In this document: positions 32,623 to 39,832 of the stretch, one piece after another
Position numbering within the stretch: the first letter of the stretch is position 1
Layout: each line of letters begins with the position of its first letter
Source of the DNA: Lentzea tibetensis
Lineage (GTDB): Bacteria > Actinomycetota > Actinomycetes > Mycobacteriales > Pseudonocardiaceae
Reading direction: 5' to 3'
Assembly: GCF_007845675.1 (NCBI RefSeq)
Contig: NZ_VOBR01000032.1
Coordinates: forward strand, 49,601-113,600
Length of the DNA stretch: 64,000 bases
Notes under the pieces: model-generated
Told to the model about the DNA's origin: nothing
Database searches by the model: none
What the model saw: the letters and a program-made list of their open reading frames with translations, nothing else
Made by a program: the position numbers and the translations under genes

Positions 32623-33096
32623 TCAGTGGTCGTACACGGTCGTGGGCACGGAACGGGCCAGCAGGGTGTCCGCGATGAGCGGCTCGACGAGCTCCCACCG
32701 TCCACCCGCGAGACCGCACCCGATGCGCGGCATGTGCACGCTCGCCTCCAGCCGCACGGCGTGGTCGGCGAGCACACCCAAACACCGCGCGAGCGCGTCG
32801 TAGCGGATCGGCGGGCCTTTGCTGCCGGTCCTCATGCCGTGCTGCCCGACCATGTTCGCCACCCACGTGTCCGGCCGGACCTGCACGAGCTGCGTACCGC
32901 CGAGCCCGAAGTGGTTGTGCGCGCGCTCGCGGTGCCAGTCGCGGTAGGCGCGTTCCGGCTCAGGCCACCGCTTCGACACGGCGACCACGAAACCTTTGCC
33001 CCAGCCGCCGAGGTCGTTGCAGACGTGCGCGATGATCTTCGGCCCCTTGGCCTGCGGACTCGTCGCATCTCCCTTGATCACTCGTAGTGCCCCCAT
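32623..33096 (-). CDS. Macro domain protein (ADP-ribose binding/hydrolase type)
   Basis: 157-residue single macro domain. RVIKGDATSPQAKGPKIIAHVCNDLGGWGKGFVVAVSKRWPEPERAYRDW contains the ADP-ribose-binding opening and the IAHVCND loop; PRIGCGLAGGRWELVEPLI is the second binding loop. This subclass hydrolyses ADP-ribose-1''-phosphate or removes ADP-ribose from targets. No DarT-like toxin gene is adjacent, so housekeeping or NAD metabolism is as likely as antitoxin. I use the ATG at 33096, where MGALRVIKG begins the fold. Confidence 0.87.
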   Translation of the reverse strand: MGALRVIKGDATSPQAKGPKIIAHVCNDLGGWGKGFVVAVSKRWPEPERAYRDWHRERAHNHFGLGGTQLVQVRPDTWVANMVGQHGMRTGSKGPPIRYDALARCLGVLADHAVRLEASVHMPRIGCGLAGGRWELVEPLIADTLLARSVPTTVYDH

Positions 33097-33139
33097 TCCG
33101 CAGATGCTGCCAGCACCGCGGACGGAGCGTCCACGCATT

Positions 33140-33748
33140 TCACAGCACCTCCGCCAGCTCGTCCGCCGTCCACGCACCGGCAGCACCGGGCAGCCAGGCG
33201 AGGTGGTCCGCCGCCTCTCGCGCGCTCCACCCGTGCGCCGCCATCAGCCCGCGCCCGAGCATGCGCAGGTACGGCAGGGAGGGCGCGACGAGCGGTTCGT
33301 CGCCGAACGACCAGGGCGCGGTGAAGGTGAGCATCGGGCAGGAGTCGTCGCCGAGGCGCACCAACGTCTCATAGCGCCCCTCCCCCAGCCGAGCCCGCCC
33401 GGTCTCCAGCACCTCGCCCAGATCGAGGTCGACACCGGGCTCGCGGTACATCTCCTGCGCGCACACGTCGGAGAACTGCGCCGCGGTGACCAGGTATGCG
33501 CGCCCGTGCATGACGCCGGGTAAGCCGGGGTCGTAGAAAGCGCGCCCACCGCCCCACACCGGCGACGTGGTCGCGAAGTAGACCCCGCCGGGCGCCGAGC
33601 AGCCTCGGGCCGCCCGCGGCGGAGTGGGGTCACGGCACCCCGGATAGCGCCGGTTCCCGCCCTCCGGAACACCTCCCTCGAGGTAGCAGGCGAACCGGTC
33701 CGCGTGCATGTTCGACCCGTAGCTCACGTACCAGACGAGATCGGTCAC
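33140..33748 (-). CDS. Gamma-glutamylcyclotransferase-like protein
   Basis: 202 residues beginning MTDLVWYVSYGSNMHADRF, the YGSNM substrate-binding loop of the GGCT fold. GGRAFYDPGLPGVMHGRAYLVT continues the barrel, with Glu in EMYREPG as a possible catalytic acid. Relatives are often mislabelled histone deacetylase. The GTG at 33748 overlaps the upstream DUF1905 stop as GTGA, so translation is coupled. Confidence 0.78.
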   Translation of the reverse strand: MTDLVWYVSYGSNMHADRFACYLEGGVPEGGNRRYPGCRDPTPPRAARGCSAPGGVYFATTSPVWGGGRAFYDPGLPGVMHGRAYLVTAAQFSDVCAQEMYREPGVDLDLGEVLETGRARLGEGRYETLVRLGDDSCPMLTFTAPWSFGDEPLVAPSLPYLRMLGRGLMAAHGWSAREAADHLAWLPGAAGAWTADELAEVL

Positions 33749-34041
33749 ACCACCACCTCGACGGACACGGTCGCGACGTCACCGGCCTCGAGCTTCTCGG
33801 CCGTCCGCACCGCGCGTTTGACGGGCAGCACGTAACGACCGCTCGCCTTGTCCGGAAAGATCGAGGTCGCCCAGGCGGTGCCGCCCACCGACACCCGCAC
33901 GCGCACGGACCCGAACCCGCGCGGCGGACCGGCCAGCTCGCGAATCTCCTCGGACGCGCCCTCGGGCAGACTCACGAACGTCCAGGCGTCATGGCGGCGC
34001 GCGTCCCATATCCACAGCTCAGCGTCGAAGTTGAAGACCAC
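33745..34041 (-). CDS. DUF1905 protein
   Basis: 98-residue small beta-barrel protein. The family signature is FDAELWIWDARRHDAWTFVSLPEGASEEIREL, GFGSVRVRVSVGGTAWATSIFPDK and YVLPVKRAVRTAEKLEAGD. Biochemical function is unknown. I use the GTG at 34041, where the fold starts; an ATG at 34080 would overlap the sigma-factor start codon. It is coupled to the GGCT-like gene by a 4-nt overlap. Confidence 0.82.
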   Translation of the reverse strand: MVFNFDAELWIWDARRHDAWTFVSLPEGASEEIRELAGPPRGFGSVRVRVSVGGTAWATSIFPDKASGRYVLPVKRAVRTAEKLEAGDVATVSVEVVV

Positions 34042-34078
34042 ACGGCCAGCATCACATGCGACACCGACAATTCCCGGC

Positions 34079-34972
34079 ATGGACGACAGGTATCGGGCCG
34101 AACTGACGGGCTACTGCTACCGCATGCTCGGCAGCGGCTTCGAGGCCGAGGACGCGGTGCAGGAGACCCTCGTCCGAGGCTGGCACACCTTCGACGGCAC
34201 CAAGGGCACCGAACGCGCCTGGCTGTACAAGATCGCCACGAACGTCTGCGTCGACATGCTCCGCAGCGCGCAGCGCCGGGCGGTCGCGATGGACCTGACG
34301 CCCCCGAGCAGCGGCGGTGACATCGGCGAACCGCTGCCGGAAACCGCGTGGGTGCAACCGATCCCGGACCCGGCGGACACCGCGGTCGACCGGGAGACGA
34401 TCCGGCTCGCGTTCGTCGCGGCGCTCCAGCACCTCGCGCCGAAGCAACGCGCGGTGCTGATCCTGCGCGACGTGCTGTGCTGGAAGGCCGACGAGGTCGC
34501 CGAGCTGCTGGACACGACGACGGCATCGGTGAACAGCGCGCTGCAACGCGCGCGAGCGACGATGAAGGCGCCGAAACCGCTGGGGCCGTTGAAGGAGTCC
34601 GACCGGGACCTGTTCGCGCGGTACGTGAGCGCGTTCGAGCGGTACGACGTGGAGACGCTCGTGTCGCTGCTGCACGAGGACGCGACGATGACGATGCCGC
34701 CGTTCGCGTACTGGCTGCGCGGCCGCGAGACCATCCGCGCGGCGCTGCTCATGTCGCCGAACAGGGCCTGCGAGAACGCCCAGGTCGTCCTGACCGCGGC
34801 CAACGGCTGCCCGGCGTTCGGGCAGTACCAGGACGGCGAGCCGTTCGCGCTGGTCGTCGTCGAGATCTCGGACGGCCTGATCACCGGCACGTCGACCTAC
34901 CTCGGCGTGCACCTGTTCCCGTTGTTCGAGTTGCCGATGAGTTTGGGGTCGTCGTCTCGTAGTAATGGGTGA
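34079..34972 (+). CDS. ECF sigma factor with C-terminal SnoaL-like domain
   Basis: 297 residues. Region 2 is YRAELTGYCYRMLGSGFEAEDAVQETLVRGWHTF, region 4 is HLAPKQRAVLILRDVLCWKADEVAELLDTTTASVNSALQRAR. A C-terminal SnoaL/NTF2-like domain (about 190-297) replaces an anti-sigma partner, as in the SigX5/SigJ-type families. No anti-sigma gene is adjacent. The following GyrI-like gene, starting 22 bp later, may be a target or cofactor. ATG at 34079. Confidence 0.9.
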   Translation: MDDRYRAELTGYCYRMLGSGFEAEDAVQETLVRGWHTFDGTKGTERAWLYKIATNVCVDMLRSAQRRAVAMDLTPPSSGGDIGEPLPETAWVQPIPDPADTAVDRETIRLAFVAALQHLAPKQRAVLILRDVLCWKADEVAELLDTTTASVNSALQRARATMKAPKPLGPLKESDRDLFARYVSAFERYDVETLVSLLHEDATMTMPPFAYWLRGRETIRAALLMSPNRACENAQVVLTAANGCPAFGQYQDGEPFALVVVEISDGLITGTSTYLGVHLFPLFELPMSLGSSSRSNG

Positions 34973-34994
34973 AGCCACTCCGAGGGAGGACCTG

Positions 34995-35456
34995 ATGAAG
35001 ATCGAGACGCGTCCCGAGCAGCCGTACGTCGCCGTCCGGGGCACGGTCACGATGACCACGTTCAGCAAGATCGCGGACCGGCTGCCGGAACTGTTCGGCC
35101 TGCTCAACGCGCGTGGTGTGCCCATCGCGGGCGCGCCGTTCTTCCGCTACCTGGTGATCGACATGGAAGGTGACATCGAGGTCGAGGCGGGCATCCCGAT
35201 CACCGAACCGATCGAGGTCGACGGCGACCTGTTCTGCTCCACCCTGCCCGCGGGCCAGTACGCGACGGAGACCCACCACGGCCACCCGGACGGGCTGGTC
35301 GCGGTGTGGGACGAGCTGCTGTCGCAGGACCTGGACTTCGACGTCAGCGGCCGGGTGTGGGGCTGCCGGACCGAGTCCTACTTCACCCACCCGATGGTCG
35401 AGCCGGACCTGAACAACTGGGACACCGAGGTGGCGGTTCGCCTTAATATGCCGTAG
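34995..35456 (+). CDS. GyrI-like small-molecule-binding protein
   Basis: 153 residues, a stand-alone SOUL/GyrI effector-binding domain: VAVRGTVTMTTFSKIADRLPELFGLLNARGVPIAGAPFFRYLVID, then EAGIPITEPIEVDGDLFCSTLPAGQYATETHHGHPDGL. No DNA-binding domain. GAGGGAGGA precedes the ATG at 34995. It is probably cotranscribed with the sigma factor. The final codons lie within the ArsR promoter. Confidence 0.84.
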   Translation: MKIETRPEQPYVAVRGTVTMTTFSKIADRLPELFGLLNARGVPIAGAPFFRYLVIDMEGDIEVEAGIPITEPIEVDGDLFCSTLPAGQYATETHHGHPDGLVAVWDELLSQDLDFDVSGRVWGCRTESYFTHPMVEPDLNNWDTEVAVRLNMP

Positions 35457-35478
35457 CGGCTATATTGCCAATATGGCA
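35444..35478. promoter_or_regulatory. ArsR operator overlapping the promoter and start codon
   Basis: A run of overlapping inverted repeats reaches into the ArsR start codon. TAATAT at 35444-35449 is a plausible -10. ATATTGCCAATAT (35462-35474) is a perfect palindrome around one C. TGCCAATATGGCA (35466-35478) is a second perfect one that includes the ATG. AT-rich repeats are unusual in this GC-rich DNA and suit ArsR/SmtB binding, so autorepression is likely. Confidence 0.6.
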
Positions 35479-35778
35479 TCTACGTTCGCGGTGCTGGCCG
35501 ACCCGAGCCGGCGGGAGATCCTCGACCTGCTGCGCTCGGGCGAACGGCCGGTGAACGACCTGGTCTCTCGACTGGCGCTGACCCAGCCGACGGTGTCGAA
35601 GCACCTCAAGCTGCTGCGCGAGGCCGGGCTCGTCGAGGTGCGGGTCGACGCGCAACGCCGGTGGTACCGGCTGAACCCGCGCCCGCTCGCGGAGATCGAC
35701 ACGTGGCTCGCGCCGTACCGGCGGATGTGGGAGGCCAGCTTCGACGCACTCGAACGACACCTCGAGGAGATGGACTGA
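35473..35778 (+). CDS. ArsR family winged-helix regulator
   Basis: 101 residues: FAVLADPSRREILDLLRSGERPVNDLVSRLALTQPTVSKHLKLLREAGLVEVRVDAQRRWYRL is the complete winged HTH. It lacks the Cys metal-site motifs of ArsR/SmtB metal sensors and belongs to the branch paired with SRPBCC proteins, which follows after 1 nt. No SD is visible; the leader would be short. The start codon lies within its own likely operator. Confidence 0.9.
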   Translation: MASTFAVLADPSRREILDLLRSGERPVNDLVSRLALTQPTVSKHLKLLREAGLVEVRVDAQRRWYRLNPRPLAEIDTWLAPYRRMWEASFDALERHLEEMD

Positions 35779-35779
35779 A

Positions 35780-36682
35780 GTGGACGCGGAACTCCTGACC
35801 GTCGACGGCAAACCCGTGCTCCGGTTCGAGCGGCGCCTGGCGCATCCGCCCGCGAAGGTGTGGCGCGCGATCACCGATCCGGGCGAGCTGAAGCACTGGT
35901 TCCCGGCCGCGGTGTCGATCGAGGGCACCCGCATGACGTTCACGTTCCCCGACGAGGCCCCGGTCGACGACGTCAGCTCCGGCGAGGTGCTGACGTTCGA
36001 CGAGCCGCGCGTGTTCGCGTTTCGCTGGAACCACGACGTGCTGCGGTTCGAGATCGTGCCGGACGGCGACGGCTGCCGGTTGCTGATGACGCAGGTGCTC
36101 GGCGACGGCGGGCTCTCGGCGGGCCGCAACGCGATCGGCTGGGACGTCTGCCTGGACACGCTCGTCGCTCGACTCTCCGATGTGGAGTTCACCCCGCCGT
36201 CCGACTGGCTCGGGCCGATGGAGGCGTACGTCGAGAAGTTCGGTCTCGGCGAGGGCGCTGTGACTCCTGAGGGCGTGCGCTTCGAACGCGACCTCGTGTG
36301 GAAGCCCGTCGCGGACATGTGGGCGCTGCTCGTGGAGGACTCCGCTGTCGTGGTCGGCGGTGAGCCGCCTGTGCGCGCCACCAACGGGTACGTGCGGCCG
36401 GGTGCCGTGACGGTCGCCGACGCGCCGCACGTGCTGGAGTACGAGTGGCTGCACTCGGACGTCGTCGCGGGACGCGTGCGGTGGGAGTTCCGGCAGGACC
36501 CGGCCTCTGGGACCTCGGTGACGTTGACGCAGTCCGTGCGGGACAAGGAGTTGTTGCCGACGATGCTCGCCGTCTGGCAGGTGCAGCTGGAGCTGTTCTT
36601 CGCGGCGTCGTTCGGCGAGGTCCGCTGCCCGTGGCCGGCCGAACGCACCGAGGAGCTACGCGCCCGGTACGCCCAGCGCTAG
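35780..36682 (+). CDS. Double SRPBCC (AHSA1-like) protein
   Basis: 300 residues with two START/AHSA1-like halves. The first is FERRLAHPPAKVWRAITDPGELKHWFPAAVSIEG to about 150. The second starts around FERDLVWKPVADMWALLVED and ends with SVTLTQSVRDKELLPTMLAVWQVQLELFF. Single AHSA1 domains normally follow this ArsR type; here two are fused. The ligand is unknown. The GTG at 35780 is 1 nt after the ArsR stop. The 3' end overlaps the convergent gene by 27 bp. Confidence 0.82.
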   Translation: MDAELLTVDGKPVLRFERRLAHPPAKVWRAITDPGELKHWFPAAVSIEGTRMTFTFPDEAPVDDVSSGEVLTFDEPRVFAFRWNHDVLRFEIVPDGDGCRLLMTQVLGDGGLSAGRNAIGWDVCLDTLVARLSDVEFTPPSDWLGPMEAYVEKFGLGEGAVTPEGVRFERDLVWKPVADMWALLVEDSAVVVGGEPPVRATNGYVRPGAVTVADAPHVLEYEWLHSDVVAGRVRWEFRQDPASGTSVTLTQSVRDKELLPTMLAVWQVQLELFFAASFGEVRCPWPAERTEELRARYAQR

Positions 36683-37498
36683 CCGGTCAACACCGACACC
36701 GCTGATCAGCATGCGCTCCTTGCGGTCGGCGAGCAGGTGACGCGACCAGTCGACGAACCCGCCGTCACCGACCTCGACGCCGTCGCGGAACACCTTGAAG
36801 CACAGACCTTCGTAGTACCCGGTCTGCCTGGTCGGGTCCTCGACGACGTCCGGAAGGTCGAGCGCCCAGCGGAACCGCGGGTCGAAGCAGGTGACCCGGA
36901 ACTCGGCGGGCGCGCACACCTGCGCCAGGAACCGCATGTGCGCCACGAGGTTCGCGCGCTCGAACTCCCTGTTCCCCGTGTCGCGCCCGGCTGACACCCG
37001 ACCGAACAGCGTGAAGTGCGCGAACCTGGCCGCGCCGTCGACCACCTGCGCGCGCACCACGCGTTGCACCGAAGCGAGCTCGACGAGGTCCTGACCGGCA
37101 CGCCTGCGGACGGCCGCCTCCAGCGCGAGCGCGTTGGTCGGGTCGGCGGCGACCTCCGTGCCGCGGATGGTCGACACCACGTTGTTCTGGTCCACAGTGG
37201 ACATCACGGAGTGCGTGCCGAGCGGGACGACCGGTGCCAGCTGCAGCAGTTCCACGTCGTCGGGCAGCGCGTCCAGCAAGGCGTTCTCGGCGCGTCTGAT
37301 GTCGCGGAACGGCACCTGCGCGGGCGTGACGAAGCGGTCGGTGCGGTAGCGGCGCAGCACGTCCGGTGCGGTCAGGTTGTTCGCGCGCTTGCGCATGACG
37401 GCCAGCAGCAACGTCGCCAGGTCGGCACCCGGCAACGCGGCCAGCCGATCGAGCGTCTCGTCCCCGACCTCGCGCAACACCCTGTCCAGCGCACCCAT
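36656..37498 (-). CDS. Unrecognised 280-aa protein with class-II-synthetase-like traits
   Basis: I cannot assign a family. RDIRRAENALLDALPDDVELLQLAPVVPLGTHSVMSTVDQNNVVSTIRGTEVAADPTNALALEAA looks highly conserved, and ERMLISGVGVDRLALGVPGA at the C-terminus resembles motif 3 of HisRS/HisZ. A paralogue of class II aminoacyl-tRNA synthetases lacking a tRNA-binding domain is one reading. ATG at 37498 with GGGG just upstream; an ATG at 37507 is also in frame. Confidence 0.65.
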   Translation of the reverse strand: MGALDRVLREVGDETLDRLAALPGADLATLLLAVMRKRANNLTAPDVLRRYRTDRFVTPAQVPFRDIRRAENALLDALPDDVELLQLAPVVPLGTHSVMSTVDQNNVVSTIRGTEVAADPTNALALEAAVRRRAGQDLVELASVQRVVRAQVVDGAARFAHFTLFGRVSAGRDTGNREFERANLVAHMRFLAQVCAPAEFRVTCFDPRFRWALDLPDVVEDPTRQTGYYEGLCFKVFRDGVEVGDGGFVDWSRHLLADRKERMLISGVGVDRLALGVPGA

Positions 37499-37536
37499 GC
37501 ACCCCATTGTCACGACACCCGCCACCGAGTTTGAGG

Positions 37537-37554
37537 TAGTTTTGTAGAAAACTA
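37537..37554. promoter_or_regulatory. Perfect inverted repeat in the NmrA-like gene promoter
   Basis: TAGTTTTGTAGAAAACTA is a perfect 7-4-7 palindrome 16 bp before the ATG. It fills the spacer between a possible TTGAGG (37531) and AACTAT. The AT-rich arms recall HxlR operators, often found before NmrA/QorB-type genes, but no HxlR gene is adjacent here; the nearest is at 43.5 kb. Confidence 0.6.
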
Positions 37555-37569
37555 TCTGGGGGCAGACGA

Positions 37570-38367
37570 ATGAAGACGATCGTGGTCACCGGCGCGACCG
37601 GCAAGCAGGGCGGCGCGACGGCTCGGCATCTGGTCGCGCGCGGCTGGCAGGTCCGGGCGCTGACCCGCAACCCGTCCGCGCAGGTCACGGGCGCGGAGAC
37701 GGTTGTCGCCGACCTGGATGATCCCGGCTCACTCGACCGAGCGATGGCGGGCGCGTACGGCGTGTTCAGCGTCCAGCCCGCGCCGCACGACCCGCGCGCG
37801 CCGCAGGGCTACGACACCTCCGTCGAGACGCGGTGGGGCAAGAACGTGGCCGACGCGGCTTCGAGGGCAGGCGTGGAGCACCTCGTGTACGCCTCGCTGA
37901 TGGCCTCCACGTCGCAGACGGGGGTTCCGTCGTTCGACAGCAAGTGGGAGGTCGAGGAGCACATCCGCTCGCTCGGCCAGCCCTCGACGGTGCTGCGGCC
38001 GGGGACGTTCATGGACGGCCTGCACTCGCCCGGGATGACGAAGCTGACGCACCTGCTCGACCCGGACACCCGCTACCAGCTGATCGCGGTCGACGACATC
38101 GGCGCGATCGCCGCATCCGTCTTCGCTTCACCCGATCTGGTGGGCACGTCGCTCGCGCTGGCGGGTGACGAACTGACGCCGCGCGAGATCGCGGCGGCCA
38201 TGGGCGTCGAGTACGAACAGTTCCAGGTGGACGATCCAGCACTCGCGAAGGTGTTCGCGCATCGCGAGGAACCACGCGCGGACATCGCACTGCTGCGGCG
38301 GATTCATCCTGGTCTCCTCACCTTCGCGGCGTTTTTGTCAGGGGTGCGCGGTAGCTTCGAGTCATGA
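37570..38367 (+). CDS. NmrA/NAD(P)H-azoreductase-like atypical SDR
   Basis: 265 residues. The Rossmann opening is IVVTGATGKQGGATARHLVARGWQVRALTRNP, then ETVVADLDDPGSL and VYASLMAS. It lacks the classical YxxxK, as is usual for NmrA-type redox sensors and quinone reductases. A tight palindrome upstream suggests redox-responsive repression. It overlaps the next methyltransferase by ATGA. Confidence 0.88.
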   Translation: MKTIVVTGATGKQGGATARHLVARGWQVRALTRNPSAQVTGAETVVADLDDPGSLDRAMAGAYGVFSVQPAPHDPRAPQGYDTSVETRWGKNVADAASRAGVEHLVYASLMASTSQTGVPSFDSKWEVEEHIRSLGQPSTVLRPGTFMDGLHSPGMTKLTHLLDPDTRYQLIAVDDIGAIAASVFASPDLVGTSLALAGDELTPREIAAAMGVEYEQFQVDDPALAKVFAHREEPRADIALLRRIHPGLLTFAAFLSGVRGSFES

Positions 38368-39146
38368 GGGGAAGCACGACCGCAGAGGTGCACGGCCCGC
38401 GCTGGGGAGCGCGGGCCGAGGCGAGGGCTGAGCTGTACGCGCACATGTCGATGCCGGTGTGGGAGTTGGTCGCGCGAACCGTGCGTGCCGGTTCCGCGGT
38501 GCTCGACATCGGTTGCGGCAGCGGGGAGTTCTGCCGATTAGCCGCCGCGCGCGGTGCTGCGGTCAGCGGTCTCGACGCGGCCGAGGCCATGGTCGCCATC
38601 GCGCGCCGCGTCGTGCCCGGCGACTTCCGCGTGGGCGCGATGGAGTCGTTGCCGTGGGAGGACGAGACCTTCGACCTGGTGACCGGTTTCAACGCCTTCC
38701 ACATGGCAGCGGACTTCGGCGTCGCCTTAGCCGAGGCGCGTCGTGTCACGCGCGTGGGTGGCACGGTCGTGCTGAGCAACTGGACCGAGGTGCACCGCAA
38801 CGACGTGCTGGTGCTCGGAAAGGCCGTGCGCCCGCTGCAACCGCCGGAGTGGGCGCCTCGCCCGTCACCTCCGGTGGGCGAGCCCGGCGTGCTCGAGTCG
38901 CTTGCGGTGGAAGCCGGTCTGACCGTGGACTCGACGGGCGAGATCGACGTGCCGTGGGAGGCGCCGGATCGGCGGACTCTGGTGCGCGCGCTGCTCACCG
39001 CCGGTTCGTACTACCTGGCCATCGAGCACTCGGGCGAAGCCGCGGTCGCGGAGACACTGGCGGAAGCCTCCGAACCGTTCCGCCGCCCGGACGGCTCGTA
39101 CCGCTTCGAGAACAGCTACCGGTACGTGGTCACCACCAGGCGATGA
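38364..39146 (+). CDS. Class I SAM-dependent methyltransferase
   Basis: 260 residues with motif I VLDIGCGSGEFCRLAAARGA, GLDAAEAMVAIARR, DETFDLVTGFNAFHMAAD and ARRVTRVGGTVVLSNW, the UbiE/Methyltransf_11 pattern. The substrate is unknown. Its ATG overlaps the NmrA stop (ATGA), so it is the second gene of that operon. A strong hairpin follows 6 bp after the stop. Confidence 0.88.
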   Translation: MRGSTTAEVHGPRWGARAEARAELYAHMSMPVWELVARTVRAGSAVLDIGCGSGEFCRLAAARGAAVSGLDAAEAMVAIARRVVPGDFRVGAMESLPWEDETFDLVTGFNAFHMAADFGVALAEARRVTRVGGTVVLSNWTEVHRNDVLVLGKAVRPLQPPEWAPRPSPPVGEPGVLESLAVEAGLTVDSTGEIDVPWEAPDRRTLVRALLTAGSYYLAIEHSGEAAVAETLAEASEPFRRPDGSYRFENSYRYVVTTRR

Positions 39147-39152
39147 CCCCGT

Positions 39153-39178
39153 GTCGGAGCCGGGCGCCCGGCTCCGAC
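39153..39178 (+). terminator. Hairpin terminator after the methyltransferase
   Basis: A perfect 26-bp GC-rich palindrome (left arm GTCGGAGCCGGGC at 39153-39165) begins 7 bp after the methyltransferase stop. There is no U tract, as is common for actinobacterial intrinsic terminators. The loop must open a few central pairs. Confidence 0.65.
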
Positions 39179-39191
39179 GTCTCCAGCGACC

Positions 39192-39500
39192 AGGCGCGAG
39201 GCGCGGGCCGCAATCGCGGCACTGCACGACGAGGCGGAACGAGCGGAGGACACCGACTGGCCCCAGATACTCGCGCTGCACCGGTTGCTGGAGAAGTTCG
39301 GCGACAACCCGGTGGTGACGCTCAACCACGCGGTCGCGGAAGCGATGGCGCACAGGCCCGGCGCGGGCCTGAAGATGTTGGTACCACTGGCGGATCGGCT
39401 GCCGGAGCATCACCGAGTGGACGCGGTCAGAGCGCATCCTGCCGGCGATGACGGGCGATCACGAAGCGGCACGCGGATGCACGGCGGCAGGCGCAACTCA
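39192..39500 (+). pseudogene. Fragment of an ECF-like sigma factor (DUF6596 type), C-terminal end only
   Basis: The frame from 39192 reads AAIAALHDEAERAEDTDWPQ, ILALHRLLEKFGDNPVVTLNHAV and LADRLPEHHRVDAVRAH, which is the C-terminal helical repeat of DUF6596 sigma factors. After about 39435 the homologous reading continues in another frame as MTGDHEAARGC (from 39448), which implies a one-base insertion. Regions 2 and 4 of the sigma factor are missing entirely. It is a decayed remnant with no start. Confidence 0.7.
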
Positions 39501-39580
39501 CCCGCACACGCCGGGCGTCCCGGTGCAGCGGTGCTTCAGGTCTCGCGCGGCGACCCGCTAGGGATCGCGGCCGGTGTTCT

Positions 39581-39799
39581 TCACGCGGCTTCGAGCAGCG
39601 CGCGGCCGGTCTCGGTCAAGCTGGCGACACCGGGGTCGGAACTGATCAGTCCGGCTTCTGTCAGTCGTGGTCCGACGAACTGGTCGCAGCACCCCATTCC
39701 GTCGACGAGCAGGAAGCGACCGGAGAGCTGGCAACGACCGGCGGCGACGGCGCGGAGAACGGCGCGGTCACGGTGGCTGATGGCGGTGATGGTGCTCAT
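39581..39799 (-). CDS. Small protein of unknown function (72 aa)
   Basis: MSTITAISHRDRAVLRAVAAGRCQLS, then FLLVDGMGCCDQFVGPRLTEAGLISSDPGVASLTETGRALLEAA. The C-terminal half reads like a winged-helix motif ending in LTETGRALLE, as in MarR-type minimal domains. Three Cys residues, two adjacent. GAGGAGAAGG precedes the ATG. I recall similar proteins in related genera but no function. Confidence 0.68.
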   Translation of the reverse strand: MSTITAISHRDRAVLRAVAAGRCQLSGRFLLVDGMGCCDQFVGPRLTEAGLISSDPGVASLTETGRALLEAA

Positions 39800-39832
39800 G
39801 ACCTTCTCCTCAGGCGGTAAGAGAACTTCTAC

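Noticed and set aside
32623-33096. DarTG-type toxin-antitoxin system around the macro-domain gene
   Set aside because: No DarT-like ADP-ribosyltransferase lies next to it; neighbours are a membrane protein and a GGCT-like protein.
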